Assembly (NCBI RefSeq): GCF_046244365.1
Contig: NZ_CP176395.1
Coordinates: 7,316,001 to 7,380,000, forward strand
Reading direction: 5' to 3'
Length of the DNA: 64,000 nt
Source of the DNA: Paenibacillus_V sp046244365
GTDB lineage: Bacteria > Bacillota > Bacilli > Paenibacillales > NBRC-103111
Shown piece after piece: positions 32,717 through 41,064 of the stretch; positions within the stretch are counted from its first letter, which is position 1, and the number at the start of each line of letters is the position of its first letter. A program made the translations under genes and the position numbers. The notes under the pieces are model-generated. The model saw nothing but the letters and a program-made list of their open reading frames with translations. It had not been told where the DNA came from and searched no databases.

Positions 32717-32900
32717 TCTATGATTGTTTCCCCGTTAACCTCGCTGGCCCAAATGTTCATCTTTAACATAGCCCCCGAACCATGTGTCCGCTCAAGCGCG
32801 ACGCTTCCATTCAATCCTATGGATTGGCGCGAACTCGCGTCCGGTTCGCCGCGCAAGAGCATGAGCGGCACCTGTAATCCTATTGCAGGCCGACGGCAGA
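32717..32900. other. Gap between DUF4838 and beta-helix genes
   Basis: The 184-base gap stays open on the minus strand in one frame (reading PLMLLRGEPDASSRQSIGLN and further), but without a ribosome site and with no recognised match. It could be the decayed end of a longer protein. No terminator is seen, so the beta-helix gene may be read from the upstream operon. Confidence 0.4.
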
Positions 32901-35252
32901 CTAGTTGGATACAACCTCCCAAAGCATTGCCGGGCCCGTAATACCGCCTGTACCCAATTCATCCAATATCGCATTGCCTACATCAACGACGACTAAATTG
33001 GACTGTCCGAAATTGATCGCGCTTGTTGCGTCAAACTCCCATGGCGACGTTAACCCGCTGCCCTTTTTTACTAACGGCAGTTCTTGCCCGTTCATCCAAA
33101 CCCTGGCCGTCTCGTCGATACTGCTGAACCAAAGGCGGATCGGATTGCCGTTGTCGAATTTCTTGTCTACCTTTACTTCCGTCCGATACCATGCGTGCCC
33201 TTTGTAATAGCGAAGTCCTTGGCTGGACCAGGTCTCGGAATACGTCTTCAGCTTCATCCACGACTTCGTTCCCAAGCCGGGTTTCCACAAACCTAACAGA
33301 TCTCCGTTGTCGTGCGGGACCAGCATGACATTCCATTCATCGGGCATTTGGGCGACAACCCGATTTCCTCCGGTAACGCGCTGCTCGCCTTGAGTTATCA
33401 TATTTTTCCAAAATATATCGGTATACAGAAACGATGCCCACGGATTTAAAATGACAGGCGAATGGAGTACGGCTTCATTCCGGATCGTATAGATCCGATC
33501 AAACTGCTCTTTGGCCTTCACAAAATCCAGGCGATTGATGTTATCCATCATACCGAGGAAATTGTCGCCGAAGCTGTAAGCAAGCCGCACCATCGCAACG
33601 CGTTTGCCGTACACCGGGTCGTTCGATTTATTCGCTTCCTTCTCGGCTTTGCTGAGCGTTTTCTCCATTTCTTTCCTAACCTTGTCCGTCAAAATATGAG
33701 AGAAATCATAGATGTTTCCGGCAAAGTAATCGGCCTTGGCAAAAGCCTGCTCCAGCGTTTCAAAATGCTCCCGTATAGATTTGGCCGCGGGACCGTAAAA
33801 CTTCGTATAGTAATCGTCCAGCAAAGCCTCGACATCCAGATCCGGATTCCACATCATTTTGGCCGCCAAATAAAGTCCCGGACCATGATAGGCCCAAGCC
33901 GGCAAGTTTTCGGCGCGAATGCCAACTATCTCGTTCTGCTTATAATACTTGAATTCGCTGGAAACTTGATCGACCAACGAAAAGGGAAGGCCAGGATCAG
34001 CAAGGTTGTATAAGTATTGATAAATGAAAGGTTTAACACCCAAACTTCTCCATCCATCAATCATATCTTTCAGGTGACCGCGCTCCCAAGAAAGAGGATT
34101 GTCTAAGGCATGGTAACGGTCTACTGTAATCGAAGCGATGATCGGAATGAGTTTCGGATTCGGTGTCCAGCGTACCGGCGGTTGATAGTACGTGTCATAA
34201 GCATAGAAGGCGATGCTGACATCCGTATATCCGAGCTTCCCAAGCTCCTCCAAAACAAGATTGAAAAATTTCACATAACGATCCGTTAACGATAAAGTGT
34301 CGTGCGTAGCATCCCAGTCAGTCCCATCCCAGTCAGGGTTAGGTTGAAGCACCTTCACAAGACCGTCGTTCGGTCCCATGTGCAGCACTTTCAGATTCGG
34401 ATCTAGTTGCAATTTCGTCACCGAGCTCTGTACGACACAGGCCAAAACGTCAGGCTTCGTAACGTCAAATTGATTTGTTGGCGTTCCATTCTCGTTCGGC
34501 AGAAACAGATCGGGCCGAGTCTTTGAGGTGATGGTGCACGGAATGCCATGCGTTCCGTAAAACTTTTGATTCAGCCGCATATGCTCAACCCAAGGCTTGC
34601 CTTCATTCAAATTGACGCCGTTCGGAAGTCCGGGGGGGTTCTGATAGGCTTCGGTTGCTTGCATCGCCCTGGCCGAAAAGCCCGGGTGCTGAATCGTATC
34701 TTGCATTGGAAGCGCTATCGTTTTCTTCGACGGGATTACCGTGCCAATGTCGCCCGGCATGAACCAGCGTACGCCTAGCTGCTCAAGCAGCTCGAAAGCC
34801 GCGAATAACGTACCTTGATCCGAGAGCCCGTATAACCGGATGGAGTCCGCCGCTGCCGCTAAGCGGAAAGATCCGGGATCATTTCCGCCTTGACGAATGG
34901 CGTTCAGGTCGATATCGGGCGTTGCCCCTCCGATATAGATTTTCGTTCCGGTTGCTTCCACCTCATTCGTTACAATGGGAAGCTCCGCCCCGGAGATGCT
35001 TTTTATGTAATTCACCAGTTCAGTTGCCGCCTTCTTCTCCAATGCCGAAGCATATACCGTCGTCACAACGGTTGCCGAAGGGTTGCCGTCGCTCACAAGC
35101 ACAACGCCTTGTTCTACGCCAAGATTTGTTCTTACCTCAATCTCTGCCTCTTGTCCATTGGCGTTCGCTTGCCCAGCCATCATAAACAGCGGGGTTACGG
35201 TCAAGACCAAAAGCAAAAGCCAGATGAGCCCTTTCCCTTTCATCATTTTCAA
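32901..35252 (-). CDS. Secreted DUF4838 glycoside-hydrolase-associated protein
   Basis: A 783-residue exported protein. Signal peptide 1-31 (WLLLLVLTVTPLFMMAGQANA). Residues about 60-190 resemble the GH20b/GH67-N-like domain that precedes glycosidase barrels (ELVNYIKSISGAELPIV, YGLSDQGTLFAAFELLEQLG). DUF4838 covers about 200-500 (LKVLHMGPNDG, DVSIAFYAYDTYYQPP, YNLADPGLPF). The C-terminal jelly-roll (about 650-780; YKGHAWYRTEVKVDKKF, WMNGQELPL) resembles GH2-type sugar-binding domains. TTG 35252 lies 7 bases after AGGAGG; ATG 35246 is an alternative. DUF4838 proteins are often linked to alpha-glucuronidase-like activity, but the substrate is unproven. It probably digests or binds polysaccharide for the adjacent importer. 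Confidence 0.85.
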   Translation of the reverse strand: MKMMKGKGLIWLLLLVLTVTPLFMMAGQANANGQEAEIEVRTNLGVEQGVVLVSDGNPSATVVTTVYASALEKKAATELVNYIKSISGAELPIVTNEVEATGTKIYIGGATPDIDLNAIRQGGNDPGSFRLAAAADSIRLYGLSDQGTLFAAFELLEQLGVRWFMPGDIGTVIPSKKTIALPMQDTIQHPGFSARAMQATEAYQNPPGLPNGVNLNEGKPWVEHMRLNQKFYGTHGIPCTITSKTRPDLFLPNENGTPTNQFDVTKPDVLACVVQSSVTKLQLDPNLKVLHMGPNDGLVKVLQPNPDWDGTDWDATHDTLSLTDRYVKFFNLVLEELGKLGYTDVSIAFYAYDTYYQPPVRWTPNPKLIPIIASITVDRYHALDNPLSWERGHLKDMIDGWRSLGVKPFIYQYLYNLADPGLPFSLVDQVSSEFKYYKQNEIVGIRAENLPAWAYHGPGLYLAAKMMWNPDLDVEALLDDYYTKFYGPAAKSIREHFETLEQAFAKADYFAGNIYDFSHILTDKVRKEMEKTLSKAEKEANKSNDPVYGKRVAMVRLAYSFGDNFLGMMDNINRLDFVKAKEQFDRIYTIRNEAVLHSPVILNPWASFLYTDIFWKNMITQGEQRVTGGNRVVAQMPDEWNVMLVPHDNGDLLGLWKPGLGTKSWMKLKTYSETWSSQGLRYYKGHAWYRTEVKVDKKFDNGNPIRLWFSSIDETARVWMNGQELPLVKKGSGLTSPWEFDATSAINFGQSNLVVVDVGNAILDELGTGGITGPAMLWEVVSN

Positions 35253-35273
35253 ACTGATTCCTCCTTTTTTTTG

Positions 35274-35302
35274 AACCTCTCGGAAATGATGCTTCCGAGA
35301 GG
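35274..35302. promoter_or_regulatory. Intercistronic hairpin before the DUF4838 gene
   Basis: CCTCTCGGAA pairs perfectly with TTCCGAGAGG. There is no T run on the minus strand, so it is not a terminator of the permease genes; it may stabilise or separate the mRNA of transporter and hydrolase. Confidence 0.6.
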
Positions 35303-35401
35303 CTCCGACCTAATGGCCAATGTTTTTATTGTTTCACCCCAAATATGGAGCGCAAACAATCTTTCCGTATTACATCCAATTTTTAATTTTTTAAAGCCTG
35401 C

Positions 35402-36262
35402 TCACTCCTTCAACGAGCCGAGCAGCGCCCCCTTGACAAAATATTTTTGCAGGAAAGGATACACGAGCAAAATCGGAATCGTTGCAAATAAAATAATGCC
35501 TGCCTTCATCATCTCCGGCGTCGCCGCGAGCAAATCTCCGGACGGCTTGTTCAGCGAGCTGCCGTCCTCGATGATCAAGCTGCGCAGAAGAATTTGCATC
35601 GGATACAATTCTTTGCTCCTGATGTAGATGAGCGCACTGAAGTAGGAGTTCCACAGACCTACCGCCTGAAACAGCGCCAGCGTTGCGTTTACCGCCATCG
35701 AAAGCGGCATCGCGATGCGGGCGTAGATGCGGAATTCGCCGCAGCCGTCGATCTTCCCGGCGTCGAATAGCTCTGACGATAAGCTCTGAAAAAACGTCTT
35801 CATAATAATGACACCGAATGCGTTAATCGCGCCTGGAAGCATAAGCACCCACAACGTATTTTCCAGCCCCAGCGAACGGATGATCAAATATCCGGGAATC
35901 AGCGGCGAAGTGAAAATAAACGTGACCAACACGAATTTCATGATCAAGCCTCTCGCCGGCGCGTGAGGGCGGGACAAGCCGTATGCCATTGTCGAAGTAA
36001 AGAAAAGATACAGCAGCGTTCCCCCGACGGTTATCGTAATCGTGACGCCCATCGACCGCCAAAGAGACTCCATGCCCACTATGGTCTTGTATACGTCCAA
36101 ATTAAAGCCTTTCGGCCACAAATAAACCAGCTTCGCATTCGCGTACACGGAAGAGCTTAACGACACCGCCGCAAGATGGATAATCGGTGCCACCATCGTC
36201 AGCGCCGCGATCGCCAGGAACGTTCCGTTCACCCACTGAAAGATGCGATTGGATCTGTTCAC
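35402..36262 (-). CDS. Carbohydrate ABC transporter permease (LplC/AraQ-like)
   Basis: A 286-residue CUT1-type permease with six membrane helices. The EAA loop that docks on the ATPase is ELFDAGKIDGCGEFRIYARIAMPLS (about 185-210). The C-terminus ends RYFVKGALLGSLKE-like (KYFVKGALLGSLK), the LplC/YtcP family ending. GTG 36262 lies 8 bases after AGGAGG and 12 bases after the partner permease. No ATP-binding subunit is encoded here; CUT1 importers often borrow a shared MsmX-type ATPase. Confidence 0.92.
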   Translation of the reverse strand: MNRSNRIFQWVNGTFLAIAALTMVAPIIHLAAVSLSSSVYANAKLVYLWPKGFNLDVYKTIVGMESLWRSMGVTITITVGGTLLYLFFTSTMAYGLSRPHAPARGLIMKFVLVTFIFTSPLIPGYLIIRSLGLENTLWVLMLPGAINAFGVIIMKTFFQSLSSELFDAGKIDGCGEFRIYARIAMPLSMAVNATLALFQAVGLWNSYFSALIYIRSKELYPMQILLRSLIIEDGSSLNKPSGDLLAATPEMMKAGIILFATIPILLVYPFLQKYFVKGALLGSLKE

Positions 36263-36274
36263 ATGCTCGTCCTC

Positions 36275-37174
36275 CTAGTAGATGCTTTCGCCGGTCGTTT
36301 TTTTGCTGATCGTATTCAAGCCGACGACAAGCGCCAGTCCGACAAGCGACTGAAACAGACCGATAGCCGTTGTGTAGCTGAATTGTGCTTTAAGCAGCCC
36401 GACTCGATAAACGTAGGTGTCCACCACTTCTCCGACGTCCCGAACGAGCGGATTGAGGAAAATAAGCAGCTGTTCCGTATTGGAATCCAGCACGGTTCCG
36501 ACCCGCAGCAGCAAAAGAACGACGATCGTCGGCAGCAGCGAAGGCAGCGTCACATACCAGATTTGCTTCCAACGGCCCGCGCCGTCGACGACGGCCGCCT
36601 CGTATAAGCTCGGATTGATCCCGGCAAGCGCCGCCAAATAAATAATCGTTCCCCAGCCGACTTCCTTCCATATCCCGATCGCCACGACGATGCCGCGGAA
36701 ATACCCGCCCTCCGTCAGAAAATCAATCGGCGCTGCGCCGAACCAGCCTCTTATGACATTAATCATGCCGTCCAGCGACAGCAAATTGATGAAAATGCCT
36801 CCGACAATGACCCAGGACAAAAAATGCGGTAAATACAGCAGCGTCTGAATCGGCCGCTTGAACCACATCTTCGAAACCTCATTCAAGAGGAGAGCCAAAA
36901 TCAAGGGAGCCGGGAAGCCGAACAAGATCGAAAGGAAACTAAAGGCCAGCGTATTGCGCAGGACGTTGAAAAACTCCTCATACGTAAAAATCGTCACAAA
37001 ATGCTTGAAGCCTACCCAGTCGCTATGCATGATGCCCTTGAACATGTTGTAGTCCTGAAAGGCGATCATATTGCCGGTCAACGGCGCATAGCGAAAAACA
37101 AGAAAATGCAGGATACCGGGAAGCATGAGGACAAGAAGCGCCCAACGATCCTTCTTCATCATTCTGTTCAACAC
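36275..37174 (-). CDS. Carbohydrate ABC transporter permease (LplB-like)
   Basis: A 299-residue permease with six membrane helices. The N-terminal signature YAPLTGNMIAFQDYNMFKGI is typical of LplB. The EAA loop is SLYEAAVVDGAGRWKQIWYVTLP (about 195-218). GTG 37174 lies 7 bases after GGAGAG. It pairs with the LplC-like gene to form the membrane channel for the sugar delivered by the lipoprotein encoded upstream. Confidence 0.92.
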   Translation of the reverse strand: MLNRMMKKDRWALLVLMLPGILHFLVFRYAPLTGNMIAFQDYNMFKGIMHSDWVGFKHFVTIFTYEEFFNVLRNTLAFSFLSILFGFPAPLILALLLNEVSKMWFKRPIQTLLYLPHFLSWVIVGGIFINLLSLDGMINVIRGWFGAAPIDFLTEGGYFRGIVVAIGIWKEVGWGTIIYLAALAGINPSLYEAAVVDGAGRWKQIWYVTLPSLLPTIVVLLLLRVGTVLDSNTEQLLIFLNPLVRDVGEVVDTYVYRVGLLKAQFSYTTAIGLFQSLVGLALVVGLNTISKKTTGESIY

Positions 37175-37218
37175 AGCGTTTCTCTCCTTCGCAGCGGATG
37201 CGTTCAGCCGAGACCATG

Positions 37219-37237
37219 CCGGAAATACGGATTCCGG
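37219..37237. promoter_or_regulatory. Hairpin between solute-binding and permease genes
   Basis: CCGGAA-7-TTCCGG, with an alternative outer GCCGGA/TCCGGC pairing. Such hairpins after binding-protein genes often raise the abundance of that mRNA part over the permease part. Confidence 0.5.
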
Positions 37238-37293
37238 TTTCTCCGGCAGGGTCTGACCATCCGCTCCGATCCATCTATCCGGTGAACGATGCT

Positions 37294-38886
37294 CTATTTT
37301 TTAGCCTTCTTGTTGTACCATGCTGTCGCTTCCTTAATCGCTTCGTCGCCGCCACGGCGCTTCCACTCGCTGACGAACTTGTCGAATGCAGGATCGAGCT
37401 CTTCTTTGCCGGTGACGACTTTGGCAAACATATCGAGGAACAGCGTCCCTGCTTCGGTGCCGGGCACAAGCTCCGGATGCGTCTCGAGCGCCTTGAGCGC
37501 CGGCATGTTCAGGCTATCGTGCTTGATTATGGCTTCCTTCGCCATCTGGATGCCGCGAATAAGCACATCGGAGTTAGGCGAAAACTTCAACACGTCCTGA
37601 ACCATGCGGCCATCCCCGCGCGGATTGATCGACAATTGGTAGAACACGGAGTCGCCTTTCTCTTTATTGATTGGAGCATTCGCGTCCCATTTGACCGCGC
37701 CGTTCTCGACTGTATAATTCGTTCCTTCGATCCCGTAGGCAAAAAACTTGTTCGCATCATCGGACCAAGCCCAGTCCAAAAATTTGATCGCCGCTTCCGC
37801 CTGCTTCGACGAAGTCGGAATGACCCATACATAGGAAATGCCGCTATACTGCTTAGTCAGCCCACCTGGCCCTTTCGGTCCGATCGGAGGCTCGATCAAG
37901 CTGATTTTCGCGTCCGGCTGATTGACGAATGTGTCCGCCCTCCAGTCCGAATTGTAATTGATCACTTCGTGTTCCCACATGCCCGCTTTGCCTTGCTTGA
38001 TGCCGGCTCCCCAATCCGCACCTTTATTCGTGAACATATTCGGATTGATGTAGCCCTTATCGTATAGCTGCTTCCAGAATCGGATCGCGTCCTTCATTTC
38101 CGGACGGATCATGTCGGGGATAAGCTGCCCGTCCTTCATATTCCAAACATTCGGCGAAGCGCCGAATTCTTTGAAGAACAAATCGGCGTAGGCCATATTT
38201 TCCCGAACGTAAAAGCCGTATTCGTCGTTCGGATCGCCATTGCCGTTCATATCCTTCTGCTTCACCGCTTCGAAATAAGCCAAGTATTCGTCCAATGTCT
38301 TCGGCTGCTTCATGCCGAGCTTATCCAGCCAGTCTTGCCGGACATAGACGACTTTGGCGGCCGGCAGCGCACCGAAGGCGGGAATTCCGTAAATTTTGCC
38401 GTCCTTGCTCACCTGCGGACTGTCCCAAGCTTCTTGCGGAATTTTTTTCTTCAAATTGGGTCCGTATTTGTCGATAAGCGGGCCGAGCTCCCGGAAGACA
38501 CCTTGCTCCACCGCGCCCGGATGCATCGGAGCTTCGATGCTGTACGTCCGGATCATGTCCGGCAAATTGTTCGAGGCGAACCGGACCGTAAGCTGCTGTT
38601 CGTAATCTTGCGCATGGCCTAAAAATTCGAATTGCAGGTCGTAGCCCGAAAGCTTGGACAATTCCTTGAGATACGGGTCGTCGGCCACCTTCACTCCTTT
38701 GGCATAGGCGGCGCCCGCATGCGACGTCAGCAGACTCAGCGTCGCTTTTGGCCCGGCAGTAGCCGCTCCTTTTTCCGAAACTTCGCCGGTTTGCCCGGGT
38801 TCCCCGTTTTTTCCGCAACCGACGATAGCCGCAGTCATCATAAGCGCCAGTCCCCCGAGCGCCGCTTTTCGTTTGAATGTAGACAT
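37294..38886 (-). CDS. Extracellular sugar-binding lipoprotein (LplA-like)
   Basis: A 530-residue lipoprotein. Signal peptide with lipobox AAIVGC (Cys about 24) followed by a Gly/Glu/Thr linker. The body is the two-domain solute-binding fold of the large LplA type. MNGNGDPNDEYGFYV (about 215-230) is the Ca-binding-like loop common to these proteins, and EWKRRGGDEAIKEATAWYNK is the typical end. AAAGGGG precedes ATG 38886. It captures oligosaccharide outside the membrane for the permease pair downstream. It follows a beta-propeller gene in the same direction. Confidence 0.92.
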   Translation of the reverse strand: MSTFKRKAALGGLALMMTAAIVGCGKNGEPGQTGEVSEKGAATAGPKATLSLLTSHAGAAYAKGVKVADDPYLKELSKLSGYDLQFEFLGHAQDYEQQLTVRFASNNLPDMIRTYSIEAPMHPGAVEQGVFRELGPLIDKYGPNLKKKIPQEAWDSPQVSKDGKIYGIPAFGALPAAKVVYVRQDWLDKLGMKQPKTLDEYLAYFEAVKQKDMNGNGDPNDEYGFYVRENMAYADLFFKEFGASPNVWNMKDGQLIPDMIRPEMKDAIRFWKQLYDKGYINPNMFTNKGADWGAGIKQGKAGMWEHEVINYNSDWRADTFVNQPDAKISLIEPPIGPKGPGGLTKQYSGISYVWVIPTSSKQAEAAIKFLDWAWSDDANKFFAYGIEGTNYTVENGAVKWDANAPINKEKGDSVFYQLSINPRGDGRMVQDVLKFSPNSDVLIRGIQMAKEAIIKHDSLNMPALKALETHPELVPGTEAGTLFLDMFAKVVTGKEELDPAFDKFVSEWKRRGGDEAIKEATAWYNKKAKK

Positions 38887-38913
38887 GCTGTTTCCCCTTT
38901 CTCTCTCCTCAAT

Positions 38914-40902
38914 TTAGATCGTTTCCCGGAAGGACGACAGGCAGCCTTCGAGAATGACGACTTCTCCAGGCGTCACCAGATAGACGGAATCGTCCTGGAC
39001 GAAGCAATGGTACGCAGCCTCTTCTTCATGCAGAAGCTGCAAACGCCTTTGCACATTCATATCCCATAATTCGAAAGCGTTGCCATTCCATATCACGAAC
39101 AAGCCTGGTATGCCAGATCCGACGATACTGCGCGTATCCCCGGGGACGATATCCATCTCGTCCAGCCCGGGAACGCTCATCCGTTCCGCGTCGAGTACGA
39201 ACATCCGGGTACGGCCGTCTCCTGAGAAATCGCCGGATACGGTGCACAAATAACGCCCCTGTCCCATTGGACCGCATACCGTCGCGATCCGGGTTCCCTC
39301 GGGCGCTGGGCTTTTCCGCACGGCGGAAAGGTCGCGCTCGTCAAGACGGACGAAATAGCAAGCCGGCGAGGCGGGCGGGCAGCTTTGGCAATCGGCATCC
39401 ATCGTCGTACCTGCGATCAGACCGCGCGTTTCGCCGTCGTGCCAAAGGCTGCGTATCATTTGTCCAGGGACGGGGTCGTCCTTGTAAGCGGCGATGCCGG
39501 AAATCGTATCGTATCGGGTCAACACGCATCCCAAAATGCCGTATTCATGACTGCAGGAGTAATAAACAAGATGGCCGTGGGCGGCGCCCGCAACCGGACG
39601 CATGCCCCCCGGCGGATCGGCGACCACGCGGGGATTTTCCGGAAAACAGGGATGCCGGGCGGGATCGTATTCGACGAGTTCTCCGCCCGCGTAGGCGGCC
39701 ATGTACACCTTTCCCTGGACGTTCCAAGTAAGCAATATTTCTCCGACTCCCGGAGCCGCCCTGCCGCAGTCGGTCCCTTTGTCCGTCCTCAAGTCGATTT
39801 CCCAAAAGCGTTGGGTGATGAAGGGGGTGCCGAGCAGCCGATCCCGATCGATCCGGCATAAACAGTCGACGTGCGCAACCGAATCGGCCGGAAGCCGCTT
39901 CGATACGAGAAGCGCGCCGGTCTCTCCGTCAAACCGGTAAAATACCCCGTACAGATTGACGGCTACTATATCTCCGGAATCGGTAATGTTTACGCTGAAG
40001 GCGTTCGCGTCGGGAATACGGCAAATTTCGGTTACGCGGCCGGTCGTCATATTCCAAACCGCTATGGACGCATTCTGAAAATCGGTATGCACGCCCATCA
40101 CCCGGCTCCCTCTTCTGGCAAACCATTCCATCTCCCGCTCAGGGAGCGGAGGACCGCTTACGATTTGTCTCGTTAGCGGGTCGTACCAGCCGCAGTAAGG
40201 GAAATACGTCCATCCTTCCTCGCTGCGGATCAAACGTTTGACATGCTCTCTTCTTTGCGACGGGTTCGGGATAAGCCCGGCTATTTCGCCCAGCACGACC
40301 GACTCAACCGTTTCCTTCCGCGGATCCCACTGCAGCAGCGCAACATCCGGGTTATCGATCACGATGCTGAACGTGCCGTCGCCGTTCGCAAATGCCGCCC
40401 GCATATAGTGCTCCCGACATACTTCCGCATACTGTTTAACCGGCCTTCGATTCCGATAATCGAAGGAGAACGCCGCTGTCGACGGCGGCGGAAACGCGGC
40501 CGCGAACAGCTTCCCTGTCGCCTGATCGAGTGCCATTCCTTGAAAAACAAGGGCGGACGGCGCGCCGGTTTCGCAGCATTCGATCTCGCCTGTGCTCAGC
40601 GTCAGCCGAACGACGCGAGAGAGGTCCCCGCACAGCCATAGCGTGTCGCCGTCCTCTTGGGCGGCGCTGTAAAATCCGGAATGGATGGACGGAAAACGGT
40701 AAATCCGTTCTTTGCCGGACTCGGTGACGACTATGCCTATGGTGCCGCTGACGCTGTTCCATGAGCTGATCCAAAACCGTTCTTCTCCGTCGCTTCCTTT
40801 CCCGATCTGAAGCATTGGGGTGTTGATAAACGGATCCCTTCCGTACGGAATCGCTGCCCGTTTTATTTCTCCTCGCCATCTCTCCGCTTCAATTGCCTTC
40901 AT
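38914..40902 (-). CDS. Cytoplasmic beta-propeller-like protein, function unknown
   Basis: A 662-residue protein without signal peptide. It consists of repeated four-strand sheets with the look of YVTN/WD-type propellers: DGDTLWLCGDLSRVVRLTLS, ATGKLFAAAFPP, SGDIVAVNLYGVFYRFDGET, QGKVYMAAYAGGELVEYDPA, GQGRYLCTVSGDFSGDGRTR. About ten such units suggest one or two propellers. It lies first in the transporter operon (28 bases before the lipoprotein gene) behind the sensor regulator. Propeller enzymes of sugar metabolism (for example oligogalacturonate lyase) are cytoplasmic and act on imported oligosaccharides, so an enzyme for the imported sugar is plausible. No catalytic residues can be named. 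Confidence 0.7.
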   Translation of the reverse strand: MKAIEAERWRGEIKRAAIPYGRDPFINTPMLQIGKGSDGEERFWISSWNSVSGTIGIVVTESGKERIYRFPSIHSGFYSAAQEDGDTLWLCGDLSRVVRLTLSTGEIECCETGAPSALVFQGMALDQATGKLFAAAFPPPSTAAFSFDYRNRRPVKQYAEVCREHYMRAAFANGDGTFSIVIDNPDVALLQWDPRKETVESVVLGEIAGLIPNPSQRREHVKRLIRSEEGWTYFPYCGWYDPLTRQIVSGPPLPEREMEWFARRGSRVMGVHTDFQNASIAVWNMTTGRVTEICRIPDANAFSVNITDSGDIVAVNLYGVFYRFDGETGALLVSKRLPADSVAHVDCLCRIDRDRLLGTPFITQRFWEIDLRTDKGTDCGRAAPGVGEILLTWNVQGKVYMAAYAGGELVEYDPARHPCFPENPRVVADPPGGMRPVAGAAHGHLVYYSCSHEYGILGCVLTRYDTISGIAAYKDDPVPGQMIRSLWHDGETRGLIAGTTMDADCQSCPPASPACYFVRLDERDLSAVRKSPAPEGTRIATVCGPMGQGRYLCTVSGDFSGDGRTRMFVLDAERMSVPGLDEMDIVPGDTRSIVGSGIPGLFVIWNGNAFELWDMNVQRRLQLLHEEEAAYHCFVQDDSVYLVTPGEVVILEGCLSSFRETI

Positions 40903-41064
40903 GTATTTGCATCGACTCCCTTCCCCCTATGTGAACTCGCCTGTTCGGCACATTCAGCCTATCTTCTTTTGCGAATGAACGGCAATAATCACGTATTGGA
41001 GGGGTGGAAAAGAAAGAACCAATGATGCAAAACGGGAGCAGACCGGCTGAATCGCGTTCGCTCG

